This document shows positions 33,894-44,400 of a stretch of 64,000 nucleotides of DNA, one piece after another. The notes below the pieces were generated by a model. That model was given only the letters and a program-made list of their open reading frames with translations, did not search any database and had not been told where the DNA came from. Every line of letters starts with the position of its first letter. The first letter of the stretch is position 1. Source of the DNA: Meconema thalassinum (lineage: Eukaryota; Arthropoda; Insecta; Orthoptera; Tettigoniidae); the NCBI GenBank assembly GCA_946902985.2, contig OX336389.2, forward strand, positions 125,275,572 through 125,339,571, in the 5' to 3' direction. The translations under genes and the position numbers were made by a program.

Positions 33894-34773
33894 TGTATAG
33901 GCCCGGGGGGCTGTACCCCCTGAAAGCCACCCCCCATCATCTATTAACCCCCCCCCGAACTGGCAAACAGCATAAGTCCAGAACAGTACCTTTTACACAG
34001 CAAGGGCGGCCACCCAGCTCGGGAGGTTACCCAACCACTTGCAACACACTCATAAACATTAACACTATAACTAACTGGGACCGCTATGTCAATGGAATGC
34101 TGACTGTGCAACGGCAGGACCTATAAGAAGTGAGGCCTTTTGGGAGCAGTATCTGTCATACAGTGTGTGCTGCCGAAGGCCCTGCTCCAGCTACTATCAT
34201 CAGGTGAGCATCAGCAAGTGTTCAGATATCCTTTACTTTGTAACACCCATCCACAAACTTGTACACTTAACTTGTACCATTATTCACATTATTTACATTC
34301 CCCTAAAAAGGGACTTACAATTGCATACTGACCAATAAAACACTTGGTCAGTAAACTACACATTGTATTCATAATTACACGCCTCTTCACATCCTAATAC
34401 CCTTCCTGACCTCCGTCACGATTGACCGTGACAGCGATAGCCAGTTATTGCTTGCTCAGGCTTCATTGTGTTTCCCGCACGCGTCTCGACTGCCTAGCAG
34501 CGAGCCGCTGACGTGAGCACGTCTGTTATATCATTCACTCTGCCCAGCTGACAGGCCGGCACGTTAGCCTGCACTCAGAAGTTCATCCCCCTATAGACTC
34601 TTGCATCTTAACAGGAACACCCCCTAGCATTTGAACACCAAACAACACGCCACACTGGTAAGCTCTCCCAGCTACGGGAAGCCGCCATCATTTAGAAACA
34701 ACCTTCCAAATTAATACAATAACACTAATGTTTAGATCCCTAAACAAACCCCCCAACTAAGGGATCTAAAACA
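33894..34773 (+). repeat. 5' LTR
   Basis: 880 bp, starts TGTATAGGCCC and ends CTAAAACA. It is nearly identical to the 3' LTR; small differences include the C-run near 33950 and scattered substitutions. It contains a C-rich stretch at the beginning, GTACCTTTTACACAGC near 33985, a TATAAGAAGTG motif near 34121, and AATAAAAC near 34333 as a possible poly(A) signal. Confidence 0.95.
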
Positions 34774-34776
34774 TAT

Positions 34777-34790
34777 TGGTGGAGACACGG
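34777..34790 (+). promoter_or_regulatory. primer binding site, probable
   Basis: TGGTGGAGACACGG begins 3 nt after the LTR. TGG is expected opposite a tRNA CCA end, but I could not assign the tRNA. Confidence 0.5.
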
Positions 34791-35022
34791 CTACTACGCA
34801 CAGTAAGGGTAGGACTCATACAACGAGCCCTCGTAGTAGAAACGACCCCCACCGCACGCAGCCAAGCGAGACTATTTTTTTTTCTCTCCTACATTACGTC
34901 CTACACTTTTTTTATTACACGGGAGTTTGTATTATTACACCCACCCCACCCTCCCCATAGTGCAAAATCAGTGGAAATTAAATGACCACATTTAGAACCA
35001 CACTAAGAGACTTGCGCACCAT

Positions 35023-37152
35023 TTGTCGGCTAGTAAAACTCCACTCCTGCCGAAGTTAAGAATTAAGAACAGTGACTTGATAACTGACCAGACTGCAGTA
35101 CAACTTCTTAGGGACCTCGAATTCAAGACATCAGAGATCCGCGCTCAACACCCTGCAGCGGCAGCACAAGTTATACATTTTACACGATCCCAGGCCAGTG
35201 AACAAAGACAAGAGTCACCAGTATCCAGCGCTAGTGAAGTAGATTGCTTGCCAACGCTCCACCCCCTATTGTTGCAGCAACTACAAATCACAGAGCAGAA
35301 AACTGATAATCTGCTCGAGCGCATCACACAGTTACTAGAGACAGACACTGTTAGATCAGACAATCACACGGCAGAGGCAGTTCTAGACATCCACACTATT
35401 CTGGAAACAGTGAAACAGGATTTAGACAGGACTGTACACGTAGTCAAATCCACACAGTACGACAACACACCATCAATCAGTACCGATATATCAGGTGACG
35501 AGCCACCTGGTAACGTAACACAAGTGTCGTACACGGGAAGCGAGGCTAATTCCCCTCTGAATAACACAAGCACCTCGGCACACGATAGCGGTGCGAACAG
35601 CATAGACAGATCACAATCACTACACAGCCAACAAGAGATAACCGAACACGAGATGAACAGACACACAGAATACCCCATGATCCACCCCACAAAGTTCACG
35701 TGGGAAGGCCAGGATCCCGAGGAATACCTCAAGGCCTTCAATAGAACGGCTCGGATCAATGGTTGGAGCGATGAAGTCCGAAAACGGCTCCTCCCTGCAT
35801 ACCTCACGAAGGCGGCCATGACATGGTATGAGCTCCATGAGGACACACTAGAAGCTGCCACATGGGAGGAAATCACTTTATTGTTGAAAAGTGAATTCCA
35901 GCTCATACCAGATGATGACGACCTGTACGACCAAATTAGACAGAGGTCACAGGGACCTAAAGAAAGCGCCCAGGCGTACATCAACGTAAAGTTGATAATG
36001 TGCGATAAATATAACGCAGCTATGACGAATAAGCAGAAAGTCAAGCTGTTAATGCAGGGCCTCAGACCATCCATTGTGGACAAGTTGTGCATTATGAACA
36101 ACCCCACGGTCCAACACATGCTGGAGAACATAAAGACAACAGAGGCGGGGAAAAAGATCACGGAAAAAGCTACGGAGAAAGCCGTGGATCAACACTTTCA
36201 TCCACAGAAGGACGTCAATAGTCAGAAGATGGATGAATTAGTGGACCGGATGGAAAAGTTAACAATAGCTGCCATCCAAGCAGGCGGGAGACCGCTAAGG
36301 GATGAACACGCAGACACGGAGGAGCGCTATTATCCTGAGAGGGATAGGGGGTACACGGAGAGGAGACGCTACGGGAGGGAGGAAAATTACTACCCTCCAC
36401 AGCGGCCAACAACACCACACGCACAGGATAGGCCACACTACCCTCCGCGATACTCACCGGTATCATACGCGGACACAGAACCGACATACCCCTCACGGCG
36501 ACCACCATCCCCGTACACACAGGAATACTACCCTGAGGAGTACGAGCACACCATCCTCCGGCGAAGCAGCCCGCCACCAAGCAGACAGGGCTATGCTGCC
36601 CCACAATACAGGGCAGACAGGGAGTATCGGGAAAACTCGCCCCCTAGCAGGCAAGGCTATGCAGCCCCGCAGTACAGGGGAAATGGGGAGTATCGGGAGA
36701 ACCCGCCTCCACGCAGGCAAAGCTATGCACCCCCACAATATAGGGGAAATGGGGACCGTCGAGGAAACCCACCCCCGACCAGACAGGGATATGCACCTTC
36801 CCAGTACAGGGAAAAGGGGAATCGCCGGGAAAACCCGCCCCCGCAGCAGCAAACATACACCCCACCCTGGCGGAGACAGGAAAACGGACCACCGGGCAAT
36901 AACCGACAGACAAGGAAAACCACAAAAGGTCGGGACAATACAAATACATACCCAAAGGGCCCGGAACACTACCCCCTCCCTGACGAACACCCGAGGGAGT
37001 TTAGGGATGAGGCACCCCGCCGGGCAGATAGGGGGGCAATACCTACCAAACCTAGCTACACACCGCAAGCGGGAAGTTGGCGCAGCCACCCCGAGGGGGG
37101 GCGCACATACAGTACAGGGAGACGAACACCCACGTTTCAAAAAAACGATTAG
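35023..37152 (+). CDS. gag: Gag polyprotein of the gypsy element
   Basis: The open frame runs about 709 codons to TAG at 37150. It opens at a TTG with no in-frame ATG near it; the only upstream ATG (34983) starts a short frame one base out of register, so a single-base indel near the AAAA run at 35036 has probably displaced the start. Residues about 200-380 match the Retrotrans_gag capsid region: KFTWEGQDPEEYLKAF, then KAAMTWYELH, WEEITLLLKSEFQ and LMQGLRP. Residues about 430-700 are rich in Pro, Arg, Tyr and Gln and include about five copies of a unit like SRQGYAAPQYR. No CCHC zinc knuckle is present, so RNA binding may depend on this basic tail. A slippery site at 37140-37146 lies directly before the stop. 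Confidence 0.9.
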   Translation: MSASKTPLLPKLRIKNSDLITDQTAVQLLRDLEFKTSEIRAQHPAAAAQVIHFTRSQASEQRQESPVSSASEVDCLPTLHPLLLQQLQITEQKTDNLLERITQLLETDTVRSDNHTAEAVLDIHTILETVKQDLDRTVHVVKSTQYDNTPSISTDISGDEPPGNVTQVSYTGSEANSPLNNTSTSAHDSGANSIDRSQSLHSQQEITEHEMNRHTEYPMIHPTKFTWEGQDPEEYLKAFNRTARINGWSDEVRKRLLPAYLTKAAMTWYELHEDTLEAATWEEITLLLKSEFQLIPDDDDLYDQIRQRSQGPKESAQAYINVKLIMCDKYNAAMTNKQKVKLLMQGLRPSIVDKLCIMNNPTVQHMLENIKTTEAGKKITEKATEKAVDQHFHPQKDVNSQKMDELVDRMEKLTIAAIQAGGRPLRDEHADTEERYYPERDRGYTERRRYGREENYYPPQRPTTPHAQDRPHYPPRYSPVSYADTEPTYPSRRPPSPYTQEYYPEEYEHTILRRSSPPPSRQGYAAPQYRADREYRENSPPSRQGYAAPQYRGNGEYRENPPPRRQSYAPPQYRGNGDRRGNPPPTRQGYAPSQYREKGNRRENPPPQQQTYTPPWRRQENGPPGNNRQTRKTTKGRDNTNTYPKGPEHYPLPDEHPREFRDEAPRRADRGAIPTKPSYTPQAGSWRSHPEGGRTYSTGRRTPTFQKND
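37140..37146 (+). promoter_or_regulatory. -1 ribosomal frameshift site
   Basis: A AAA AAC in the gag frame (codons CAA AAA AAC), one codon before the stop GAT TAG. This is one of the standard heptamers for -1 frameshifting. A -1 slip leads exactly into the frame of the OTU domain. A possible stem (GGCC-A-GCT with AGCGGCT, loop GATAA) lies at 37165-37184, 18 nt downstream, further away than usual. Confidence 0.75.
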
Positions 37153-37674
37153 ACGGGGAGGTTCGGCCAGCTGATAAAGCGGCTGAGGTTCCTCCCCCAA
37201 CACAACACCAAAAAGGCCCTTCCCCCAAACAAGCTCGTAAGAGTAAGGGAAAAAAGCAGCCAGCTAAAGCCAAGGCTGGCGATCCGCTCCCGGGCCGTTT
37301 CCAGACACACCCCGTACAAGGAGATGGCAACTGTCTGTTTAGGGCCATGAGCTTCCTAGTCCGGAACACCGAGGATTATCATAGGGACTACAGACAGGAA
37401 ACGGTCCAACATATCCTGGCCAACTGGAAAGAGTACCGAGATTTTGTAGCGGACGAGCGGGAAAACCCATTCCAGACCGGGGCGGACTATAAAAAATACA
37501 TGGGGCAAAGACGGTACCTATGCCAGCGCCGTAGAGGTGACCGCTCTCGGCAAGGTACTCCGAGCAAACATACATGTATACACTGATGTGCACTCGCCAC
37601 CGCTATTTACTACTGCGGGATTTGACAGGGACCAACACATATTGTTTACAGGTAACCCGAAGGCGGGACACTAA
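37147..37674 (+). pseudogene. OTU-type cysteine protease domain, frame-broken
   Basis: After the slip site, a Lys/Pro-rich linker leads to VQGDGNCLFRAMSFLV, the signature of OTU-family cysteine proteases; the nucleophile Cys codon is 37332-37334. The domain goes on with ETVQHILANWKEY to about 37503. There a GGGG run shifts the frame: the next frame (from 37504) gives the expected second half, with SAVEVTALGKVL and IHVYTDVHSPPLF, and an AGH ending at 37671, where the catalytic His should be, followed by a stop. The following frame reopens at 37656. OTU proteins cleave ubiquitin or related modifiers; here it may act on host ubiquitin signals or process the polyprotein, which is unknown. The domain covers about 115-120 residues, normal for OTU. 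Confidence 0.85.
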
Positions 37675-38845
37675 CGCCCCTCACAATCACGCGCGAACAG
37701 ACTGAGAGCAAACCCACACCCTCCATACAGAAAACCATACCCCCTACGCCACAACACAGGGCGGGAACTGACCCCACACAGGCGCAGGACGCGAACTCAC
37801 TTGGCATTGGGAAGCCAGCAACAGGAGTCGAACTCGCGACCGCCTGGAACAAAAAACGGAATAACAAGTGCAAACGCAGGGTTACATTTGCAGACACACC
37901 TTCCCACGAGGAAGAAAACAACAGCACACCTACACAAAAGCTGGGAACGTTCAATACATTAAACGTTCGCCAGCAGACTTCTATTTTTACAGCGCGGGCG
38001 GATAAGAGAGCAGGCAATGTACTCGGTGAGCGCACTTTGCTGACCGAGCCAAAGTACTCGGGACAGGAAGTAAGCCGAGAGGGCAAGCGTGCCCGGTACG
38101 ATAAGCGGCCAGCTCCATGCCTTCCCAGCGCAGATGTTACGCCAGTAGCAACAACAACAACATACACCCTACACAACACATCTTTGCAGGGCAATGGATT
38201 CCAGGTATCGGCCCTCACGATACACGCCAGCATAAATGGCCACAGGGTAAAGGCCCTAATTGACACTGGGGCAGCGGTAAGTTGTGTAAATAGAAAACAC
38301 GTTACCGAAGGGCAAATACACGGTGTCACGGGTGACATCCGGCTGGTAGCGGCCAATGCTCCGACGCTAGAAAACGCGGGGGTGGCAAACATACATCTTA
38401 GGCTAGACCATTTCGCCACAACACACCCCATGTTCGTTATAGAACATATTTCTGCGTCAGCCATAATTGGCATGGATTTCCTCGCTAAGTATGAGGCTAG
38501 CATAAATTTCGCTAGCGGTAAGATGCTTTTAAAGCACGACCAGAGGCTCACCACACATCCCATGATATACACCAGGAACACAGATGGGATTCGAGCGGAG
38601 CGAGAAATTCACGAGCACCAGGCCTCTACACTACACACTATCATCCAACACACAGACACACACACAGATAAGGCGGCCAAGCAGACCCACAGACAGGACC
38701 TGACTCCGGAGCAAAATAAAAGGCTCACGGAGCTCCTGGAGACCAACAGGGATATTTTTGCCCATTCGATGAAGGATCTCGCAGTGACAGACCTTATCGA
38801 ACACCACGTCACCCTCACCAGTGACCCGGCCAGTACAACAGCCTC
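37656..38845 (+). CDS. pol: aspartic protease part of Pol
   Basis: The frame is open from 37656 to 38996 and is the same frame that follows the -1 slip site. About 130 residues of low-complexity linker precede the protease: KALIDTGAAVSCV (catalytic Asp codon 38262-38264), then the IIGMDFLAKY flap-and-fold motif near 38466. After this a linker ends in ENKRL-like LLETNRDIFAHSMKDL and HHVTLT, the normal start of the RT region. At about 38820-38845 the sense passes to another frame, so a one-base loss separates protease from RT in this copy. The part of the open frame after 38845 is not meaningful. Confidence 0.85.
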
Positions 38846-40554
38846 CCTTCAGGGTGAGCCAGAAGGAGAGACACGCCATCGACGCTCAGATCACAGAGAT
38901 GCTCGAGGCAGGGGTCATTGTCCCCGTTATTTCAAACTACAGCGCTCCAGTTTCGCTGACCAAAAAACGGGACGGATCCCACAGGTTTTGTACTGATTAC
39001 CGTAGGCTCAATAAGTTAGTCGAAAATGATAGTTATCCACTACCAAGGGCAGACACCTATTTGGATGCCCTTGGCGGGGCTAGCTGGTTCAGTTCGATGG
39101 ATTGTTATAGTGGATTCTATTCAATCCCCGTCTATGAACCGGATAGGCACAAGCTGGCGTTCGTTACAAGGAACGGTCTATATACCTATACAAGGTTACC
39201 AATGGGCCTCCGTAACGCCAGCCAAACCTTCCAAAAGCTAGTGGATAAGACATTTTCAGGTCTAAAATGGCGTTCCGTATTAGTCTACGTGGACGACATA
39301 ACGGTCTTCTCCAATACCTTTGACGAGCATATCGTACATTTGGAGGAGGCTTTCGCAAGGATCAGAGAGGCCAAGTTAAGGCTTAAACCTGCGAAATGTC
39401 AATTTGCCAGACAGCAGATTAACATATTGGGCCTCATTGTAAACAGAGAGGGCATTATTCCCGACCCAGCGAAAAATGACGCAATAACGGGCATCCCAAT
39501 GCCCACAAATTTGAAACAATTGCGCAGTTTTATTGGGCTGGCATCGTATTACAGAAAATATATGTACAGGTTTGCGCACATCGCCCACCCCCTAACTGAA
39601 CTCACACGTGAAAAAACGCCCTTCAGCATTAAACAGGAACACATAGATGCCTTCAACACACTGAAGCAGCTATTGACCTCACCACCATTACTGCAACACT
39701 TCCATAGTGATAGGCCCACCTTTTTACACGTGAATGCCAGCCAGTACGGGCTGGGGGCGGCCCTATTGCAGGAGGATGCAGAAGGGCGCATACGGCCCGT
39801 AGCTTATGCTAGCAGGAAACTAACGGCCGTTAAGACTAGATACTCTGCCACGGAGCGGGAAATGCTGGCATTTTCGTGGGGAGTGAACTATTTTAGGGTA
39901 TACCTCTATGGTATCCAGTTCACGGTAGTGACTGACCACGCGAGCTTGCTTTTTTGGGACAAATTTAAAAACCCAAATTCGCGGCTCAATAGGTTTATAT
40001 TCCGCTTGTATGAATATAACTTCGTGGTCAAGCACAAGAAAGGCGCTACACACCTAGACGCAGATGGGTTATCTAGGCTGTCAGTAGCCGACCCCCCAGG
40101 TGACAGCAAGGACCACGAATGGGACAACATGCCCACTTTTGCCCTGACGGTGGTTAACATCAAACAGGAGCAAGAAAGTGATCCATACTTGAAACAGATT
40201 CTATTGGCACTAAAAAACTTGGATAAGGTGGACTCCAAGACAGCACGGCTGTCTAGGCGATTTTTCCTAGACAAAGACGGGGTACTGAAATTTAAGCCCA
40301 CAGCCATGCACGATAATGCACCTATAGCGGTTCCGGAATCATTGAAAGAGAATATCATGATCGGACACCACAATAGCCCACTGGCAGGGGCACATTTGGG
40401 TACGCATAAAACATACCTTAGAATCCGGGACAAGTATTATTGGGTAAACATGAAGGCCGACATAGACACCTTCGTAAAGACATGTCACACTTGCCAGCGA
40501 TTCAAAACAAGGCCTGGCAAGCCTCATGGATTACTCAACCCAATTCCCGTATGA
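38821..40554 (+). CDS. pol: reverse transcriptase, RNase H, integrase N-terminus
   Basis: The frame begins RPVQQPPFRVSQKER and contains the whole RT: SLTKKRDGSHRFCTDYRRLN, LPRADTYLDAL, FSSMDCYSGFYSIPV, LPMGLRNASQTFQ and the catalytic YVDD (39286-39297). RNase H follows: HVNASQYGLGAALL, where the first catalytic position is Asn (39733-39735) instead of Asp, then YSATEREMLA and VVTDHASL with the usual acidic residues. Then comes the integrase zinc-binding HHCC region (HHNSPLAGAHLGTH, CHTCQ). It stops at TGA 40552-40554, but the same frame continues into the integrase core. The region is about 577 codons. RNase H would be impaired and integrase separated. Confidence 0.93.
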   Translation: MTRPVQQPPFRVSQKERHAIDAQITEMLEAGVIVPVISNYSAPVSLTKKRDGSHRFCTDYRRLNKLVENDSYPLPRADTYLDALGGASWFSSMDCYSGFYSIPVYEPDRHKLAFVTRNGLYTYTRLPMGLRNASQTFQKLVDKTFSGLKWRSVLVYVDDITVFSNTFDEHIVHLEEAFARIREAKLRLKPAKCQFARQQINILGLIVNREGIIPDPAKNDAITGIPMPTNLKQLRSFIGLASYYRKYMYRFAHIAHPLTELTREKTPFSIKQEHIDAFNTLKQLLTSPPLLQHFHSDRPTFLHVNASQYGLGAALLQEDAEGRIRPVAYASRKLTAVKTRYSATEREMLAFSWGVNYFRVYLYGIQFTVVTDHASLLFWDKFKNPNSRLNRFIFRLYEYNFVVKHKKGATHLDADGLSRLSVADPPGDSKDHEWDNMPTFALTVVNIKQEQESDPYLKQILLALKNLDKVDSKTARLSRRFFLDKDGVLKFKPTAMHDNAPIAVPESLKENIMIGHHNSPLAGAHLGTHKTYLRIRDKYYWVNMKADIDTFVKTCHTCQRFKTRPGKPHGLLNPIPV

Positions 40555-41478
40555 AAGCTATTTCACAGAGTCGGGATAGACGTTAAAGGCCCCATTACGA
40601 CATCTCAAAAAGGCAATAAATACATACTGGTTGCCACCGAGTATCTCACCCGGTACATGATAACAAAGGCCGTGCCCAAAGCAGACACAAACAGCATAGT
40701 CGAATTCTTATTCGACATTGTTACACGATATGGCCTATTCCAAACCCTACTATCCGATAGAGGTACCATTTTCACCTCGAGAGTGCTCCAACAGTTTTTG
40801 GAGGTACTCAGGATAAGGGCATATACGACCACGAGTTTTTCCCCACAAACCAACGGTCTAACAGAAAGTATGAATAAAATAATTGCAATGGCCCTAGCTA
40901 AATTTACAGGGGACACAGGGACAGACTGGGACGATTATCTGCAGCCCATCACATTTAGTTACAACACTTCCATATCCACAGCCACAAAACACTCTCCACA
41001 CTTCCTGTTGCATGTGTACACACCCAGAAGTCCCATAGACAATATATGCATCCCACAGGACACTCACCCGGACAATGCCGCCCGGCTAGAGCACTTGCAG
41101 ATAGCACGCATGAACGCTAGAGAGAACATAGCCGCGGCGCAGAAAAAACAAAAAGAACGGTACGATCGGCAAAGAAAGACCGTGGAATACACACCCGGGC
41201 AATTGGTTATGGTCTCCAATTCCGCCCGTAAGAAAAATGTGTCCGAGTTCCTCCTGCCACGCTGGTCAGGTCCCTTCAAAGTCTGCAGGAAGGTATCTGA
41301 CCTAAATTACATAGTCAGCGTGCGCCATGGGCGAAAACTCATCAAAGACACCATACACGCCCGCCGTATGAAGGCATATCACACCTGCAAAATAACACCT
41401 ACACGTAAAGGCGGGAACACTGTCAAAAGGAAGGGAAATGATCCCACTGGCAGACGTGAAAAGAAGGCCAAGAAATAG
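40555..41478 (+). CDS. pol: integrase core and C-terminal domain
   Basis: It continues in the RT frame after the TGA at 40552. The first catalytic Asp is in RVGIDVKGP (codon 40579-40581), the second in LLSDRGTIF and the Glu in NGLTESMN (40864-40866), giving the D-D-35-E pattern. The end has a basic segment, GQLVMVSNSARKKN, and a GPY/F-type WSGPFKVCRKVSDLNYIV, followed by a Lys-rich tail to the stop at 41476. No chromodomain is visible. An independent start at 40657 is not likely; the TGA is better explained as a recent nonsense change. Confidence 0.9.
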   Translation, partial: KLFHRVGIDVKGPITTSQKGNKYILVATEYLTRYMITKAVPKADTNSIVEFLFDIVTRYGLFQTLLSDRGTIFTSRVLQQFLEVLRIRAYTTTSFSPQTNGLTESMNKIIAMALAKFTGDTGTDWDDYLQPITFSYNTSISTATKHSPHFLLHVYTPRSPIDNICIPQDTHPDNAARLEHLQIARMNARENIAAAQKKQKERYDRQRKTVEYTPGQLVMVSNSARKKNVSEFLLPRWSGPFKVCRKVSDLNYIVSVRHGRKLIKDTIHARRMKAYHTCKITPTRKGGNTVKRKGNDPTGRREKKAKK

Positions 41479-44400
41479 CCTTCGGACCCCGCTAACCGCA
41501 CCGGGATACGACCCTAACACTTGGCAGAACTGTCCCGGAGACACAGCCTAAAAAGCAACAGGAATAATTAGCCTGGGCAAAGACGGTCTCGAACCCGCAA
41601 CCTTCTGGATACCAGGAGTGCAAGGTCGGGTAACTATCCAATGGGAGGATAGAATGATAAAGGACAGTTACACTAACAGATATCCATACGCACAAAACAA
41701 TAAAATCACCTCCGACACCTGGTCACCAAACACGCAACTAGCGGCCCGGTGACACACGTACATAATGACATCTGATACCACTAACAAGAATGTATTCATC
41801 CCACGCCTACAATAACATAAGATTTGGGGACACGAGCGTATTTAGTCGAAGGTTCTTTTACGTGGCGAAGGACCCGAGACACGCTGCATATGTAGACAGT
41901 ACGCAGACGTGTTGGCAAACATACACACATTGGCCTGGCACATGGACCAGCTATCTAGCAAGCAAAGTCCTGCCTACACAGTGTAACTTAATACCATTGC
42001 CGGATCAGCGATAACACCTACACACAAGTGCGCGACCTTCACCTTCAATAGCTACGGACAAGCTAAGCATACTCCAGGCATGGCTGGAACATACACATTC
42101 ATTTACGGGAGTTTCAAAACCCTATAACCCTCAAAATTAGAATACGAGGGACATTCCAAAAGACCCAAACTTTTCACGCCAAAGCATATTTTCATCTGCG
42201 TGTCTCAAAAACACGATACGTGTACCTTGGTATATACGGTACAGAAACCGTAGCACCAGGACCTTAGAACAAGGCAGGAGCGCACACACGATTTAGCACA
42301 ATACCTTCGTGCCAAAAACAAACTAACCAACGGTATTTTTGGCACGAAAAACACCATCAAAAGCCACACTGGGGACACACAAATCCCAACAGACAACGCA
42401 GACATGAAATACGGGGAATTACATGGGATCGCGGGTCCGAATGCCCAGTAAAAATTGGACGCCGTGGAAAACAAACATCCAGAGTCCCATTCAGACGGAA
42501 GTTGGCCCCATACAAGTACATAAACAGGTAATGCCACATGTTCTCCGGCCAAATACCATGCAAAATTTCGACTACACCAAACATAGGAAATAGATTTCCC
42601 AAACACAAGTATAGCAATTTCACAAGGCAAAGGTCTTATGGAATAAGTGTCCACACAACGTTGCTAGCAAAAACAGGACGGATTAGCACATTGGCCCGCC
42701 CGGAATCCCAAACAGTGACAACACTCGCACATTGGCAAAAGTCACGTTCCGGCGGCCGACATACGTAACGTCAGAGACTTCCTTTGCACAAGCACATGAA
42801 AACAAAACGCAAAGCAAAACACCGACTTGCGAATTCCAGAAGCATTGCAACACTGCTGTCGGCAGACACTATTGTTACAACGGACGTGATCATGAAATGC
42901 AGACATGACCACATAAACGAACCAATAATAATGGTATACATTCACACAGAATTCAACGCTGTTACAACAGTTATAACATTTAGCAATGTACAGATACCAT
43001 AGGCCGGACTTATCTTAGGGCCACAGGGACATGTTCACAAGTGCAATAACAGGTTACACGCGCCATCTGACACTCAGACACGCGACACACGATAGGACTT
43101 AGCCGATAACAGACCACCCGCCCACGTGATGTAGCGGAACATAGCCACACACACGCAGCTGCGCTAATCACAATTACGACCTCGTCCTTCCCACACCGCT
43201 CACTTATCAGGAGCGGACACAGACAGGTGCTCTGAAGGTACAAACCACCCCCCCCCCCCAATAACCACTTCTCCTTTTACTTTTAATCCCAAAACCATCA
43301 TAGGCGATCAGGACATGACAAGTTACAGTACAAATCACTTGCTACATTAACATTATAGATAAGAGACCAGATAGGGCGTGACGTCACAGCGTCACCACTC
43401 TTTACTATCCCCAGGAGCGGATAGAAAGCAGATATTGACTAAGTGAGGATGACAGGAGCACAGGTGGATAGGGCCGGCCAGATAGCCAATATACCACCTT
43501 CGGGCTACCATCATACCACCTTCCTCCTTCCATAACCTTATCACTCACAACATTAGCCAATACAAACACATAAACACATAAAAACAGCTACACTACATGA
43601 CAAAATATACATCGGGGTTGATAGACTTCATGCGTTTAAAGAGAGGGCTCACTACGCCCTGGCTCTCAATGCTAACACCTGAGTATTAGGGGTGTGTCGG
43701 AAAGAATGGCAAGCGTAATGCACATCTCTAAGCAAGAGATGAGGCCAAAATTATATTAACAATTCTTTTTTATTAAATAATCCCGCATGCAAGGGACATA
43801 GTATTATCATACCTCGACCTATACCTATCCTTAAATGAGAGCGGATACGCCTCATATCCAGACACATGCATGGAATATCCCACCCACATACCAAGGGTTA
43901 TTATTATTGAACCTGCATGACACTTTGTGAAAATTTTTGCAAACCTGGGAAATACCTCCCCCGTCCACTCACTGTAAAGACATCCCAGCAGCATCACCGG
44001 CCCCAGGCCACCATTAACATGGAGCCCAAATATGCGCAACCCTCTCCTACCATGCTTTAAGCCTATTCAACAGATAACACCCCCGGAACCCAATAACAGG
44101 GAACCCAACGCCATAAAACCCTATTAACGCCTCCATGAAAATTAACAAGGCATTACAGCTGGAAGTCCGACATAGCACAAGTAGACCTGAAGTAGTCTAT
44201 GCATTTAGAAGATTCTACAACCCCAGAACACTTCAAAATTTTACATTATTTACACAATAAATTATTTACATAGTACACCCATTTTTTTATATAAAAAAGG
44301 AATCTGTGACACGCTGAATGATGATGACAGCGTAAGCGGAAGGCCAGAGGCACCACGCAGGAGCAGAGCTGGGTAAGGCGATGAGGAGCCCTACCCCAGT

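Noticed and set aside
34776..34985. Small leader peptide in the gypsy 5' region
   Set aside because: No ATG; it starts within the primer-binding region and has no conserved feature.
36302..37174. Open frame of 290 codons overlapping gag
   Set aside because: It lies fully in the repetitive Pro/Arg/Tyr part of gag in another frame. Its His/Arg/Thr-rich content follows from the repeat composition.
35364..37203. Long antisense frames opposite gag
   Set aside because: Low-stop composition of the gag repeats explains them; no domain or start context was found.
37646..38581. 311-codon antisense frame opposite the protease region
   Set aside because: The sense strand carries the clear aspartic protease; the antisense protein has no recognisable feature.
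40657..41478. Independent integrase gene starting at 40657
   Set aside because: The frame is the same as that of RT and the first catalytic Asp lies upstream of this ATG, so it is Pol continued after a nonsense codon.
42205..42654. 149-codon antisense frame with hydrophobic segments, possible env
   Set aside because: It is on the wrong strand for env, is short and has no signal peptide or furin-type site.
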